Positions 1 through 6,748 of a stretch of DNA of 33,357 bases are shown piece by piece. Under the pieces are notes generated by a model. The model ran no database searches. It saw only the letters and a program-made list of their open reading frames with translations, and had not been told where the DNA came from. Both the position numbers and the translations under genes were made by a program. Origin of the DNA: CAZYVU01 sp964651435 (lineage in GTDB: Bacteria > Desulfobacterota > Syntrophorhabdia > Syntrophorhabdales > CAYQXL01); the NCBI GenBank assembly GCA_964651435.1, contig CAZYVU010000035.1, positions 1 to 33,357 of the forward strand, in the 5' to 3' direction. How positions within the stretch are numbered: the stretch's first letter is position 1; the number at the start of each line of letters is the position of its first letter.

Positions 1-1160
1 TCGCTCTTGCCGTCGCCGTTGAAGTCTCCTACCCAGTTGAGCCACCGTAAGGGATAGAGGCCGACGGAGAGGGTCTCGGGGGTGAAGGTATCGGTAGTGC
101 CGTAGGTGCTCAGGCCGATGGAGGGCAGGGACGTTGGAGGGGTGGCGTCATCGGAGCGGGTGACAGTCTGGAGAAGGGAGTGAGGGAAGATGGTCCCCCC
201 GGTGGAATCATAGGTCAGGGTGTATTTCCCTGCGGGAACATCATTCACCTTGACGCCGATCTCCTTAAGACGCTGTGCAGTCTGCACCGGGAAGCCGGTT
301 GTGTACATGATGGGGATCGCTTCGCCGACGGGGCGGGTCTCGAAGGTAAAGTCCACCTGATTGGTCGTTGAGAGGCCGGAGGTGTTCCCCGTGTACTGGA
401 TAATGGAGGGATAGAGCTCGCGGGTAGAGTCTTTGGCAAGGTACGTGATGGTCATATAGTTGCCATTGGTATCTTCCACCCGGTCGAGACACCACTTGAA
501 TATCCTGTTGCTATCGGCGGGATCGTCCTGCCGGGAGGCAGCCGTGGTGCCATAGTAGTACTTGGTGCCGCCCTTGGCATAGACGATCCAGGCGTTGTTC
601 GCAAAGCAGTATTTGGAGAAGGCGCCCTCGACGACGCTCTCAAAACAGCTCCAGGCGGTATTGTAGACGAGATCGGAGGCGGCGCCGTTGATGGCTGCGA
701 CGAAGGGATGGGGGAATGGGCCGTAGTTGTTGGCGTAGTTGAGGCCATACTTGGTGTTCCGTTGGATGGAACCCAGATCGATGGTCCAGCCGATGCCCGC
801 CAGGCCGTTTCTGGCCTGGCTGCTGTATGTCAGGGCAAGATTGGGGGCGATGCCGTTTCTGCCGGGGGGAACGACGATGGGTATCTTGTATCCCAAGGCA
901 CCCGTAAAGGGGCTCACTTCCGGTACGGTAGGGACCAACCCGGTGCTTGCCGACTCGTCCCCGCTCTTGACGGAGAGGGTCATGGGGCCGGGACGGTCTC
1001 TGTCGTCCACGGGGTCGGGGAGCACTATGGCAATGGCATCCGGTTCCTGCCGGGACTGGGCGGACAACTCTTGGGCAGCGGCGGGGATAGCCTGGAAAGC
1101 GATGATGGCACAGACGATGATTAAGACGATGGAAGAGGCAAGATGGCCGGACCTTTTCAC
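1..1160 (-). CDS. secreted SpvB/TcB-like protein, N-terminal part (runs off left edge)
   Basis: Open from a GTG at 1160 to the window edge (386 codons, no stop). GGGGGGAAG lies just upstream of the GTG. Residues 1-30 form a Sec-type signal peptide: KR, a hydrophobic stretch, then AAAQ. From about residue 70 the sequence reads SPFTGALGYKIPI, VPPGRNGIAPNLALTYSSQ and GLAGIGWTIDLGSI, the hallmark start of the SpvB/TcaC family (Salmonella plasmid virulence protein B N-terminus and TcB-type toxin components). The last visible residues, VGDFNGDGKS, are an FG-GAP/VCBS calcium-loop motif. In this family such repeats are usually followed by RHS repeats in very large proteins, but that part is outside the window. 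The Sec signal suggests export, whereas classical TcB subunits are cytoplasmic cocoon proteins. It has its own promoter upstream. Family assignment is firm; a toxin role is inference. Confidence 0.85.
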   Translation of the reverse strand, partial: MKRSGHLASSIVLIIVCAIIAFQAIPAAAQELSAQSRQEPDAIAIVLPDPVDDRDRPGPMTLSVKSGDESASTGLVPTVPEVSPFTGALGYKIPIVVPPGRNGIAPNLALTYSSQARNGLAGIGWTIDLGSIQRNTKYGLNYANNYGPFPHPFVAAINGAASDLVYNTAWSCFESVVEGAFSKYCFANNAWIVYAKGGTKYYYGTTAASRQDDPADSNRIFKWCLDRVEDTNGNYMTITYLAKDSTRELYPSIIQYTGNTSGLSTTNQVDFTFETRPVGEAIPIMYTTGFPVQTAQRLKEIGVKVNDVPAGKYTLTYDSTGGTIFPHSLLQTVTRSDDATPPTSLPSIGLSTYGTTDTFTPETLSVGLYPLRWLNWVGDFNGDGKS

Positions 1161-1226
1161 TGCTTCCCCCCTTTTAGGAAGTGTCAACGGTAGAACATCT
1201 TAGTGACGCAAAAGGTGTTTTTCGGG

Positions 1227-1255
1227 ATTGTAGCGAGGGGGTGAATGGTTGTCAA
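1227..1255 (-). promoter_or_regulatory. sigma70-type promoter of the SpvB-like gene
   Basis: On the minus strand TTGACA (1255-1250, perfect -35) is followed by exactly 17 nt and TACAAT (1232-1227, 5/6 -10). Predicted transcription start is near 1220, giving a leader of about 60 nt before the GTG at 1160. It lies in the gap after recO, so the SpvB-like gene can be transcribed independently of the recO operon. Confidence 0.75.
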
Positions 1256-1281
1256 GGGAAAAGTGGAAGGGGGCAGCACCA

Positions 1282-2022
1282 TCACTCGTGCATGATCCCT
1301 TTGAGGATGCGGTATGATTTGCATTCCACTTCCAGATGAAAGGCCACAAAGCCTTCGATAAGGTCAGTGACCTCCCGCCGGAAAGGCACCTCGCCGGACG
1401 TGGGCGCTTCTCTGCTGATGGCACTGATGACGGGAATGACGCCATGTGAGTATGTCCTGTAGGGCAGATAGCTTGAGCAAGCCCCGCAGAGAACACCCCC
1501 GCGCTCGCGGGAGAAATAGACTTTCTCTTTCTCGGGAATATCCTTGCCGCAATAGACACAGTGGGCAAGATTGGGGAGGTATCCAAGGGTCTCCAACATT
1601 TTCATCTGGAAGTGAAGTATCTCTGCGTAGGAAAGCTCATTCTGCTTCAAGCGGCCGAGAATCTCTTTGAGGAGAAGAAAGAGGTTGTCGTGCCGCTCCC
1701 TTTCCTTCGTGAGCCGCTCCAAAAACTCCGTGAAAAATCCGGCTGTGCAGGACCGCTTGAGGCTTTTCTCGATGCCCTGGTTTGTCTCTATGATGTCGGC
1801 ATTGTCGATGCGGACCATCCCCCGCATCTGCTTCTCGAAGTATTCGACGCGGATGTGATTAAAGGGCTCCAAGGTGTTGGCGAACCGCCTCTGGCTCTTG
1901 CCGGCGCCTTTGGCAATGGCAGAGATCTTGCCCGTACTGAGCGTAAAGAGGTGGAGGATCCGGTCGGACTCTCCGAATGGCCTCTTGAGCAATACGATGG
2001 CTTCGTCCTTGAAGAGTGGCAT
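1282..2022 (-). CDS. recO: DNA repair protein RecO
   Basis: A 246-residue protein of normal RecO length. RecO acts with RecR in the RecFOR pathway, loading RecA onto SSB-coated single-stranded gaps and annealing strands. The N-terminal OB-fold is visible: residues 1-80, beginning MPLFKDEAIVLLKRPFGESD and including the typical KGAGKSQRRF segment. A helical domain follows, with a zinc-binding site formed by C155-x2-C158 and C179-x2-C182, the Zn form found in many bacteria. The start ATG overlaps the lolA stop by one base (TGATG), so translation is probably coupled. It is the last gene of the cooC-plsC-ftsK-lolA-recO group. Assignment is secure. Confidence 0.95.
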   Translation of the reverse strand: MPLFKDEAIVLLKRPFGESDRILHLFTLSTGKISAIAKGAGKSQRRFANTLEPFNHIRVEYFEKQMRGMVRIDNADIIETNQGIEKSLKRSCTAGFFTEFLERLTKERERHDNLFLLLKEILGRLKQNELSYAEILHFQMKMLETLGYLPNLAHCVYCGKDIPEKEKVYFSRERGGVLCGACSSYLPYRTYSHGVIPVISAISREAPTSGEVPFRREVTDLIEGFVAFHLEVECKSYRILKGIMHE

Positions 2023-2720
2023 CAGCGCTCCAGCACTTCCTTGTTTTTCGGTGGCTTGAACACAAACTTGGCGTCCCCTACAGGTTGATTGACCTTTATC
2101 GACGAGAATTCGATCGTGTTGACGTTACCCGTAAACTCATCGATCTCTATCTTCCTGAGGATATACCGGCCGTCGATCCAAAGCCTGGCCTTGCTGATCG
2201 TCCCCTCCTTCTTGGGGGTGAGTTCCAGCACCTCCAGGTCACCCTCCTTCGTCTGCTTTTTCAGAACGAAGAGAATGTCCATGGCAGCCATGTCTTCGAC
2301 AAGATCAAGAAAGGTTCCCCCGGTCTTCTCCTTGTTCACCTTGTCCCGCGTCACGAATGATTTGTCAGCCTCGTCCTGCCAGATGAACCTGCCGTCGTAC
2401 AGGAACTGCTTTTCCTTCGGGGCCGTATAGCCCCAGACAAAGCCTTTTCCGCGTTTGAAAAGGAAGGTGCCTGAGAATTCGCGTTCCTTTTTCAGGCTTG
2501 CTATGGAGATTTTTTGGTGAAATCTCGCATCGAGCGTGTTGATCGACGCATAGGTCTTCTTGATGGCATCAAAAGGGCCCGAGTCGGCAGAGGCAGGCCG
2601 TGATAAGCAATAAGTGAGGGGCGAGACCTGAAGGCAGAGGCCCAACGCCAGGAGCAACAGCGAAGCCCGAAACCCGCACCGATAATCAGTAAAGCCTTTC
2701 CATTTCCGCATGCGCTTCAT
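2022..2720 (-). CDS. lolA: outer-membrane lipoprotein carrier protein LolA
   Basis: LolA is the periplasmic chaperone that takes lipoproteins from LolCDE to LolB or the outer membrane. The 232-residue ORF has a long N-terminus with a hydrophobic segment (about residues 18-36, ASLLLLALGLCLQVS) and a probable cleavage site near PASA-DS. The mature part carries the family pattern: a segment on residues lining a hydrophobic cavity (DARFHQK), FKRGKGFVWGYTAPKEK, a Trp-rich FIWQDEADKS stretch, and the C-terminal IEIDEFTGNVNTIEFSSI strand pair. AAAAAGG abuts the ATG at 2720, so the in-frame ATG at 2711 (spacing about 9 nt) may be the true start. ftsK upstream and recO downstream fit Desulfobacterota gene order. 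The 203 bp before it (2721-2923) hold no clear gene, only a weak stem-loop. Confidence 0.9.
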   Translation of the reverse strand: MKRMRKWKGFTDYRCGFRASLLLLALGLCLQVSPLTYCLSRPASADSGPFDAIKKTYASINTLDARFHQKISIASLKKEREFSGTFLFKRGKGFVWGYTAPKEKQFLYDGRFIWQDEADKSFVTRDKVNKEKTGGTFLDLVEDMAAMDILFVLKKQTKEGDLEVLELTPKKEGTISKARLWIDGRYILRKIEIDEFTGNVNTIEFSSIKVNQPVGDAKFVFKPPKNKEVLER

Positions 2721-2923
2721 CCTTTTTGTTTTTACTCATTAGAACTTTTTAAACAAGCTGCTTCTATGCCCGGGACGCTGTTTCCTCCACTCGCTTACCG
2801 CCCCCCTTGCCCGGCAACGATTTGTCTCCGTTCAATCCTCGAACTCGCCCTGAACTTCGGATAGTGAGGATTGGCCTAAACGCGGCCAGCGAGATGCGTC
2901 CTTATCCCAGGAGGCTTCTAAAA

Positions 2924-4954
2924 TCATGGTTTTTTCAACACTTCCCTCGGTTTGACGCCGTCGCTGGGACCGACGATGCCATCGCGCTCCATCCGCTCCA
3001 CGATCCGGGCCGCCCGATTGTATCCGATCCTGAATCTTCTCTGCACCATGCTGATGGAAGCCTCGCCGCGCTCCACAACGAACTCCACCGCCTCCCGGTA
3101 TTTCTCGTCGTCGATCTCCTCCCCGGCAGCCTCTTCGTCGCGTTCCTCCAAGATCTCGTTGTGGTATACCGGCTCCCCCTGCTTTCTCAGGAATTCAACG
3201 ATCCGTTTGATCTCGCCCTCCGACACGTACGCCCCATGGAGCCTCTGCAGCCTGCCGATGCCGGGGCTCACGAAGAGCATGTCGCCCTGGCCCAGAAGGC
3301 TCTCAGCCCCGTTGGTGTCCAGGATCGTGCGGGAGTCAACCTTGGACGAGACCTGAAAGGAGATGCGGGCCGGAAAGTTGGCCTTGATGATCCCCGTCAA
3401 AACATCAACGGAGGGGCGTTGCGTGGCGAGAATGAGGTGGATGCCCGATGCCCGGGCCATCTGGGCAAGGCGGGCAATGTATTCCTCCACCTCCTTGGGC
3501 GATACCATAATGAGGTCGGCAAGCTCGTCGATAACGACGACGATGTATGGCAGGGGTTCGCCCTCTTCCTTTACCGTCCTCTGGTTGTACCGCTCGATGC
3601 TTCGCACGCCTTTTTCCGCCATGACCGTGTATCGCCGCTCCATCTCGTCTACGAGCCAGCGAAGAGCCGCCTTGGCGTTCTTTGCGCTTGTCACCACGGG
3701 CAGCAGGAGGTGGGGAATGTTGTCGTAGAAGGAAAGCTCGAGCATCTTGAGGTCGATCATGAGAAAGCGGACGTTGAGGTGGCTGGCCTTGAAAAGGATG
3801 CTGCAGATCATGCTGTTGAGTGATACGCTTTTTCCGGAACCGGTCGAGCCGGCCACGAGGAGGTGGGGCATCTTGGCCAGGTCGGCCACGTAGGACTCGC
3901 CGGCTATTGTTTTGCCCAGGGCCAGCGTGAGAAAGGAGTGCGCGCCCGCAAAGGTTTCCGACTCAAGGATCTCCCTGAGATAGACGGTTTGCCTGTTGCT
4001 GTTCGGTATCTCGATACCGACTACCGATTTACCCGGAATGGGCGCTATGATGCGGATCGAGACGGCGCTCAGCGCCATGGCAAGGTCGTCGGAGAGGTTT
4101 GAAATCCTGCTCACCTTGATGCCCGGAGCCGGCTCGAACTCATACATGGTGATGACCGGACCGGGGTGGACCTCCGAAACCTTCCCCTCAATGCCATAGT
4201 CCCGAAGCTTTTTTTCGAGAATGGTGGCGTTTAATCGGATGCTCTCTTTGTCAACCTTCACCTCTTTGCGTTCGATAGCATCGAGCAGCGATAGCGGTGG
4301 CAGGGGGTGGGGCCCCAGCTCCTTGACGAATTCAAAGGTTTCCTGCACAGGCTTTTTTTCGGGCTTGCCGCCCGGCTCCTTGGTGGGCTCACCGGCGACC
4401 CGGATGGACTTCCTTCGCTCCACCAGTCTTTCACGGGAGAGCCGTTTTTCGATAAGAGAGAGCAGCGGTGCCTGAACTATAAGAAAGAGGGAGATGACGA
4501 GGATGATGAAGGAAATGAGGACGCCGCCGAAGGTGCTGAAAAGTCCCACGAGCGACCGCTGCAGGACCAGTCCGAGGACCCCGGAAAAGGGTATGACGAT
4601 GCCCTTGACATGCACCTGTCCGAAGGCGATCTGGAGAAGGGTCGACAGGGCGAGAAAAAAGAGGACGAGGCCGGCCCCAAGAATGATCGGCTGCGGGGGC
4701 TCCTTTTTCCGCAGATAGAAGACGGCGAAAACGAGCAGGTAAAGCACGAGTAGGTAGCTCAGGAAACCGAAGACCTGAATAAGAAAATCGGCCGTATAGG
4801 AGCCTGCCTTGCCGCAGAGGTTCTTGACCGGACCGGAGGAGAAGGTATTCAGGGAAGGGTCGAAGGGATGGTACGTGAGGAGGCTCACAAGCAGGAAGAT
4901 GAAGAACCCTGCCAGCGCTACCCCCAGCATCTCCTTTTTCAGTTCCCGCGACAT
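2924..4954 (-). CDS. ftsK: DNA translocase FtsK/SpoIIIE
   Basis: A septal DNA pump that moves chromosome termini during division and activates XerCD at dif. The 676-residue protein has four predicted membrane helices within residues about 8-170. A short linker rich in K/E/P follows (about 175-215), much shorter than in E. coli FtsK. The RecA-like motor comes next, with Walker A GSTGSGKSV near residue 370 and a Walker B-type VVVIDELADL. The C-terminal 65 residues form the winged-helix gamma domain that reads KOPS sequences (MVQRRFRIGYNRAARIVERM). The start overlaps the plsC 3' end by 16 bp, indicating co-transcription. The compact linker matches the FtsK/SpoIIIE form common outside enterobacteria. 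Assignment is secure. Confidence 0.95.
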   Translation of the reverse strand: MSRELKKEMLGVALAGFFIFLLVSLLTYHPFDPSLNTFSSGPVKNLCGKAGSYTADFLIQVFGFLSYLLVLYLLVFAVFYLRKKEPPQPIILGAGLVLFFLALSTLLQIAFGQVHVKGIVIPFSGVLGLVLQRSLVGLFSTFGGVLISFIILVISLFLIVQAPLLSLIEKRLSRERLVERRKSIRVAGEPTKEPGGKPEKKPVQETFEFVKELGPHPLPPLSLLDAIERKEVKVDKESIRLNATILEKKLRDYGIEGKVSEVHPGPVITMYEFEPAPGIKVSRISNLSDDLAMALSAVSIRIIAPIPGKSVVGIEIPNSNRQTVYLREILESETFAGAHSFLTLALGKTIAGESYVADLAKMPHLLVAGSTGSGKSVSLNSMICSILFKASHLNVRFLMIDLKMLELSFYDNIPHLLLPVVTSAKNAKAALRWLVDEMERRYTVMAEKGVRSIERYNQRTVKEEGEPLPYIVVVIDELADLIMVSPKEVEEYIARLAQMARASGIHLILATQRPSVDVLTGIIKANFPARISFQVSSKVDSRTILDTNGAESLLGQGDMLFVSPGIGRLQRLHGAYVSEGEIKRIVEFLRKQGEPVYHNEILEERDEEAAGEEIDDEKYREAVEFVVERGEASISMVQRRFRIGYNRAARIVERMERDGIVGPSDGVKPREVLKKP

Positions 4955-5718
4955 GCGGCCTCGCCTTTCAATGTCGTCCGGCCGCCGCCCCGTGACGGGG
5001 CAGGGTCCCCCTCCCGCTTCGATTCCTCTATGAGCCGCTCCATCGTGGACCTTACGGAGGCTATGAGGTGTTCCCTGGCGGAGGGGTTCTTTTCGGCAAC
5101 GGTAATAGGTTCACCCATGCTGATTCTAATCGTCCCTCCCCGCACGGGCACAACCCTTCCCGGCGGCTGGAGCAGGCCCGACCCCCAGATGCCCAGGGGC
5201 ACGACGGGCACCCCGGCGCGGAACAGGAGCGAGAAACTTCCCTTCTTGAACGGAAGCAGGCGCCCCGTAGGGCTTCGCGTGCCTTCCGGAAAGATGACGA
5301 TGCTTGCCCCGCCGCGAATCCTGGCCGCTGCGTCCTCCATGGCCCTCAGGGCCTCACGGGCATTTTCCCTGTCCAGGCTTATGTAGCCCGCCCTTTTGAT
5401 GGCCCATCCGAAAATGGGTATGCGAAAAAGCTCCCTTTTTGCCACCCACCTCAGGGGGCTGGGTATAGCCACGAGAAGCGCGCAGATATCGAGGGCGCTC
5501 TGGTGGTTGCCCATGAATATATACGGTGGCCGCGAAAGGCCTTCCAGCCCGTAGGTGAGAACGTTGATGCCGCATGCCCTCAGATGGGCCCGTGCCCAGG
5601 CCTGCGCAACCCGCCAGACCTTGTCGCCGCTTCTGTCGAAAAAGGAGGTGGCAATGGCGGCCAATGAAAAAAACAGCGTGGTGAAAACGAGGCTCAGAAA
5701 GGCGACAAATTTCCTCAT
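4939..5718 (-). CDS. plsC: 1-acyl-sn-glycerol-3-phosphate acyltransferase (PlsC family)
   Basis: Transfers a second acyl chain to lysophosphatidic acid to make phosphatidic acid, at the inner membrane. The 259-residue protein has an N-terminal membrane anchor (residues 4-28, VAFLSLVFTTLFFSLAAIA). The catalytic HX4D motif is NHQSALD (about residues 68-74), and FPEGTRS (about 140-146) contacts the glycerol phosphate. A PVVPLGIWGS block completes the LPLAT fold. Its ATG overlaps the cooC stop by four bases and its 3' end overlaps ftsK by 16 bp, so it sits inside a tight operon. The family also contains paralogues for other lyso-lipids, so the exact acceptor is not proven by sequence. Confidence 0.88.
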   Translation of the reverse strand: MRKFVAFLSLVFTTLFFSLAAIATSFFDRSGDKVWRVAQAWARAHLRACGINVLTYGLEGLSRPPYIFMGNHQSALDICALLVAIPSPLRWVAKRELFRIPIFGWAIKRAGYISLDRENAREALRAMEDAAARIRGGASIVIFPEGTRSPTGRLLPFKKGSFSLLFRAGVPVVPLGIWGSGLLQPPGRVVPVRGGTIRISMGEPITVAEKNPSAREHLIASVRSTMERLIEESKREGDPAPSRGGGRTTLKGEAACRGN

Positions 5719-6491
5719 GGGCTGAGTGCTGCCAATGCGTCGATGATCTGCTCCACTTCCCGCCTCACCTGTGGGTCGAGGTCGAAGGGTGAGACGCCCT
5801 TCTTGTCGGCCTCGACTATGGTGCCGTTGAGCGAGATGCTTCCGAGAAGTGGAAAGTCCTGCATACGGTCCCTGATGAGGGCATCATCGCCGTCGCCCTC
5901 TACCTTGTTCCCCACCACGTAAACTCGGTCGATGCCGATGTCGGTCGCCAGTCTTTTGACCTGACGGGCCGTCTGAAAGCTTCGCATGCCCGGCTCCACA
6001 ACCACGATGAGGGCGTCCATGTAAGCCGTTGTGCCCCTCCCCAGGTGTTCGAGCCCCGCTTCCATATCTACGATCACCCATTCGGTCCGCTCAATAAAAA
6101 CGTGGGCAAGAAGGCTTTTGAGGAGGGCACTCTCGGGGCAGAAGCAGCCGCCGCCGCCCCGGGGGATATTGCCGAGAACGATAAGCGTCACGCCCTCGTG
6201 GGTCAGGGAGAAGCGCTCGGGAATGTCGTCGACACGCGGATTGAGCTTAAAGAAGGCCCCATAGGCACCCTTCTTTCTGGCGGTCCTTTCCTCGATGAAC
6301 GCCTCCATGGTCGCCAGCGGCCTCATGCCGTCAAGACGCTCCGGGGGGATCCCGATGGCGCTTGCAAGGTTCGAATCGGGGTCGGCGTCTATGGCAAGCA
6401 CCTTCTGCCCCCGAGCCGCAAGGATGCGCGCCATAACGCCTGCCAGCGTCGTCTTTCCCGTACCGCCCTTACCCGATATAGCTATTTTCAT
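5715..6491 (-). CDS. cooC: CooC-type ATPase for CO dehydrogenase nickel insertion
   Basis: A MinD/ParA-class deviant Walker ATPase. In characterised relatives (CooC, AcsF) a dimer delivers Ni to the C-cluster of CO dehydrogenase or to acetyl-CoA synthase. The P-loop GKGGTGKTT lies at residues 7-15 with the signature lysine K8. IDADPDSNLA (34-43) and VDMEAGLEHLGRGT follow. GCFCPE (C116-x-C118) is the CXC pair that binds metal in CooC, which separates it from ParA, MinD and NifH-type relatives. Length (258 aa) is typical. No CODH or ACS gene is in the window, so this copy is an orphan at the head of an envelope/DNA-repair operon. A 13-nt palindrome covers its ribosome-binding region. Family confidence is high; the client enzyme is unknown. 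Confidence 0.88.
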   Translation of the reverse strand: MKIAISGKGGTGKTTLAGVMARILAARGQKVLAIDADPDSNLASAIGIPPERLDGMRPLATMEAFIEERTARKKGAYGAFFKLNPRVDDIPERFSLTHEGVTLIVLGNIPRGGGGCFCPESALLKSLLAHVFIERTEWVIVDMEAGLEHLGRGTTAYMDALIVVVEPGMRSFQTARQVKRLATDIGIDRVYVVGNKVEGDGDDALIRDRMQDFPLLGSISLNGTIVEADKKGVSPFDLDPQVRREVEQIIDALAALSP

Positions 6492-6504
6492 TCAGGTCAC
6501 CTGA
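6492..6504. repeat. 13-nt palindrome directly upstream of cooC
   Basis: TCAGGTCACCTGA is a perfect 6+1+6 inverted repeat ending one base before the cooC ATG. It includes the probable ribosome-binding segment (AGGTGA on the minus strand). The one-base centre is too tight for an RNA hairpin, so a dimeric protein operator is the more likely reading if it is functional. It may also be chance. Confidence 0.4.
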
Positions 6505-6509
6505 CAAAA

Positions 6510-6537
6510 GGTATCACTACCACGTCGGGCAAGTCAA
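6510..6537 (-). promoter_or_regulatory. possible promoter of the cooC operon
   Basis: Minus-strand TTGACT (6537-6532, 5/6 match to -35) is followed after 16 nt by GATACC (6515-6510, a poor -10). It is placed correctly between the divergent cooC and ABC-exporter genes, but only the -35 is convincing. Confidence 0.3.
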
Positions 6538-6579
6538 CCCGGCTCAAGACACTTAAGTCTCCGGCGCAGAGCAATCCTG

Positions 6580-6588
6580 TGGTATAGT
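6580..6588 (+). promoter_or_regulatory. extended -10 promoter of the ABC exporter gene
   Basis: TGGTATAGT matches the extended -10 pattern TGnTATAAT at all but one position; no good -35 lies 17 nt upstream, which extended -10 promoters do not need. Transcription would start near 6594-6596, so the protein start must lie downstream of that. This bears on the start of the exporter gene. Confidence 0.5.
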
Positions 6589-6748
6589 AATTTCTGTCTT
6601 CAACGCTTCGGGAGGGCGGGCCATCGACTTCAGGGAAATACTGACAGAGTACGTAATCGATCCCCTTCGAAAGCCGGCGCCGCTTCCCATCAAGCTCCCG
6701 CTCAAGGACATCCTTTTCTACTTTCGCTTTGTCCGGCCCATATGGAAG

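Noticed and set aside
1182..1187. Second TTGACA on the minus strand near the SpvB-like gene
   Set aside because: No -10 element at 16-18 nt; it lies within the leader of the better promoter at 1227-1255.
2872..2888. Stem-loop TGGCC/GGCCA in the ftsK-lolA gap
   Set aside because: Only 5 bp, no T-run and no match to a known RNA element; too weak to call a terminator.
2807..3823. Long plus-strand ORF (338 codons) opposite ftsK
   Set aside because: Fully antisense to a clear FtsK motor domain; composition reflects GC-rich third positions of ftsK and shows no recognisable domain.
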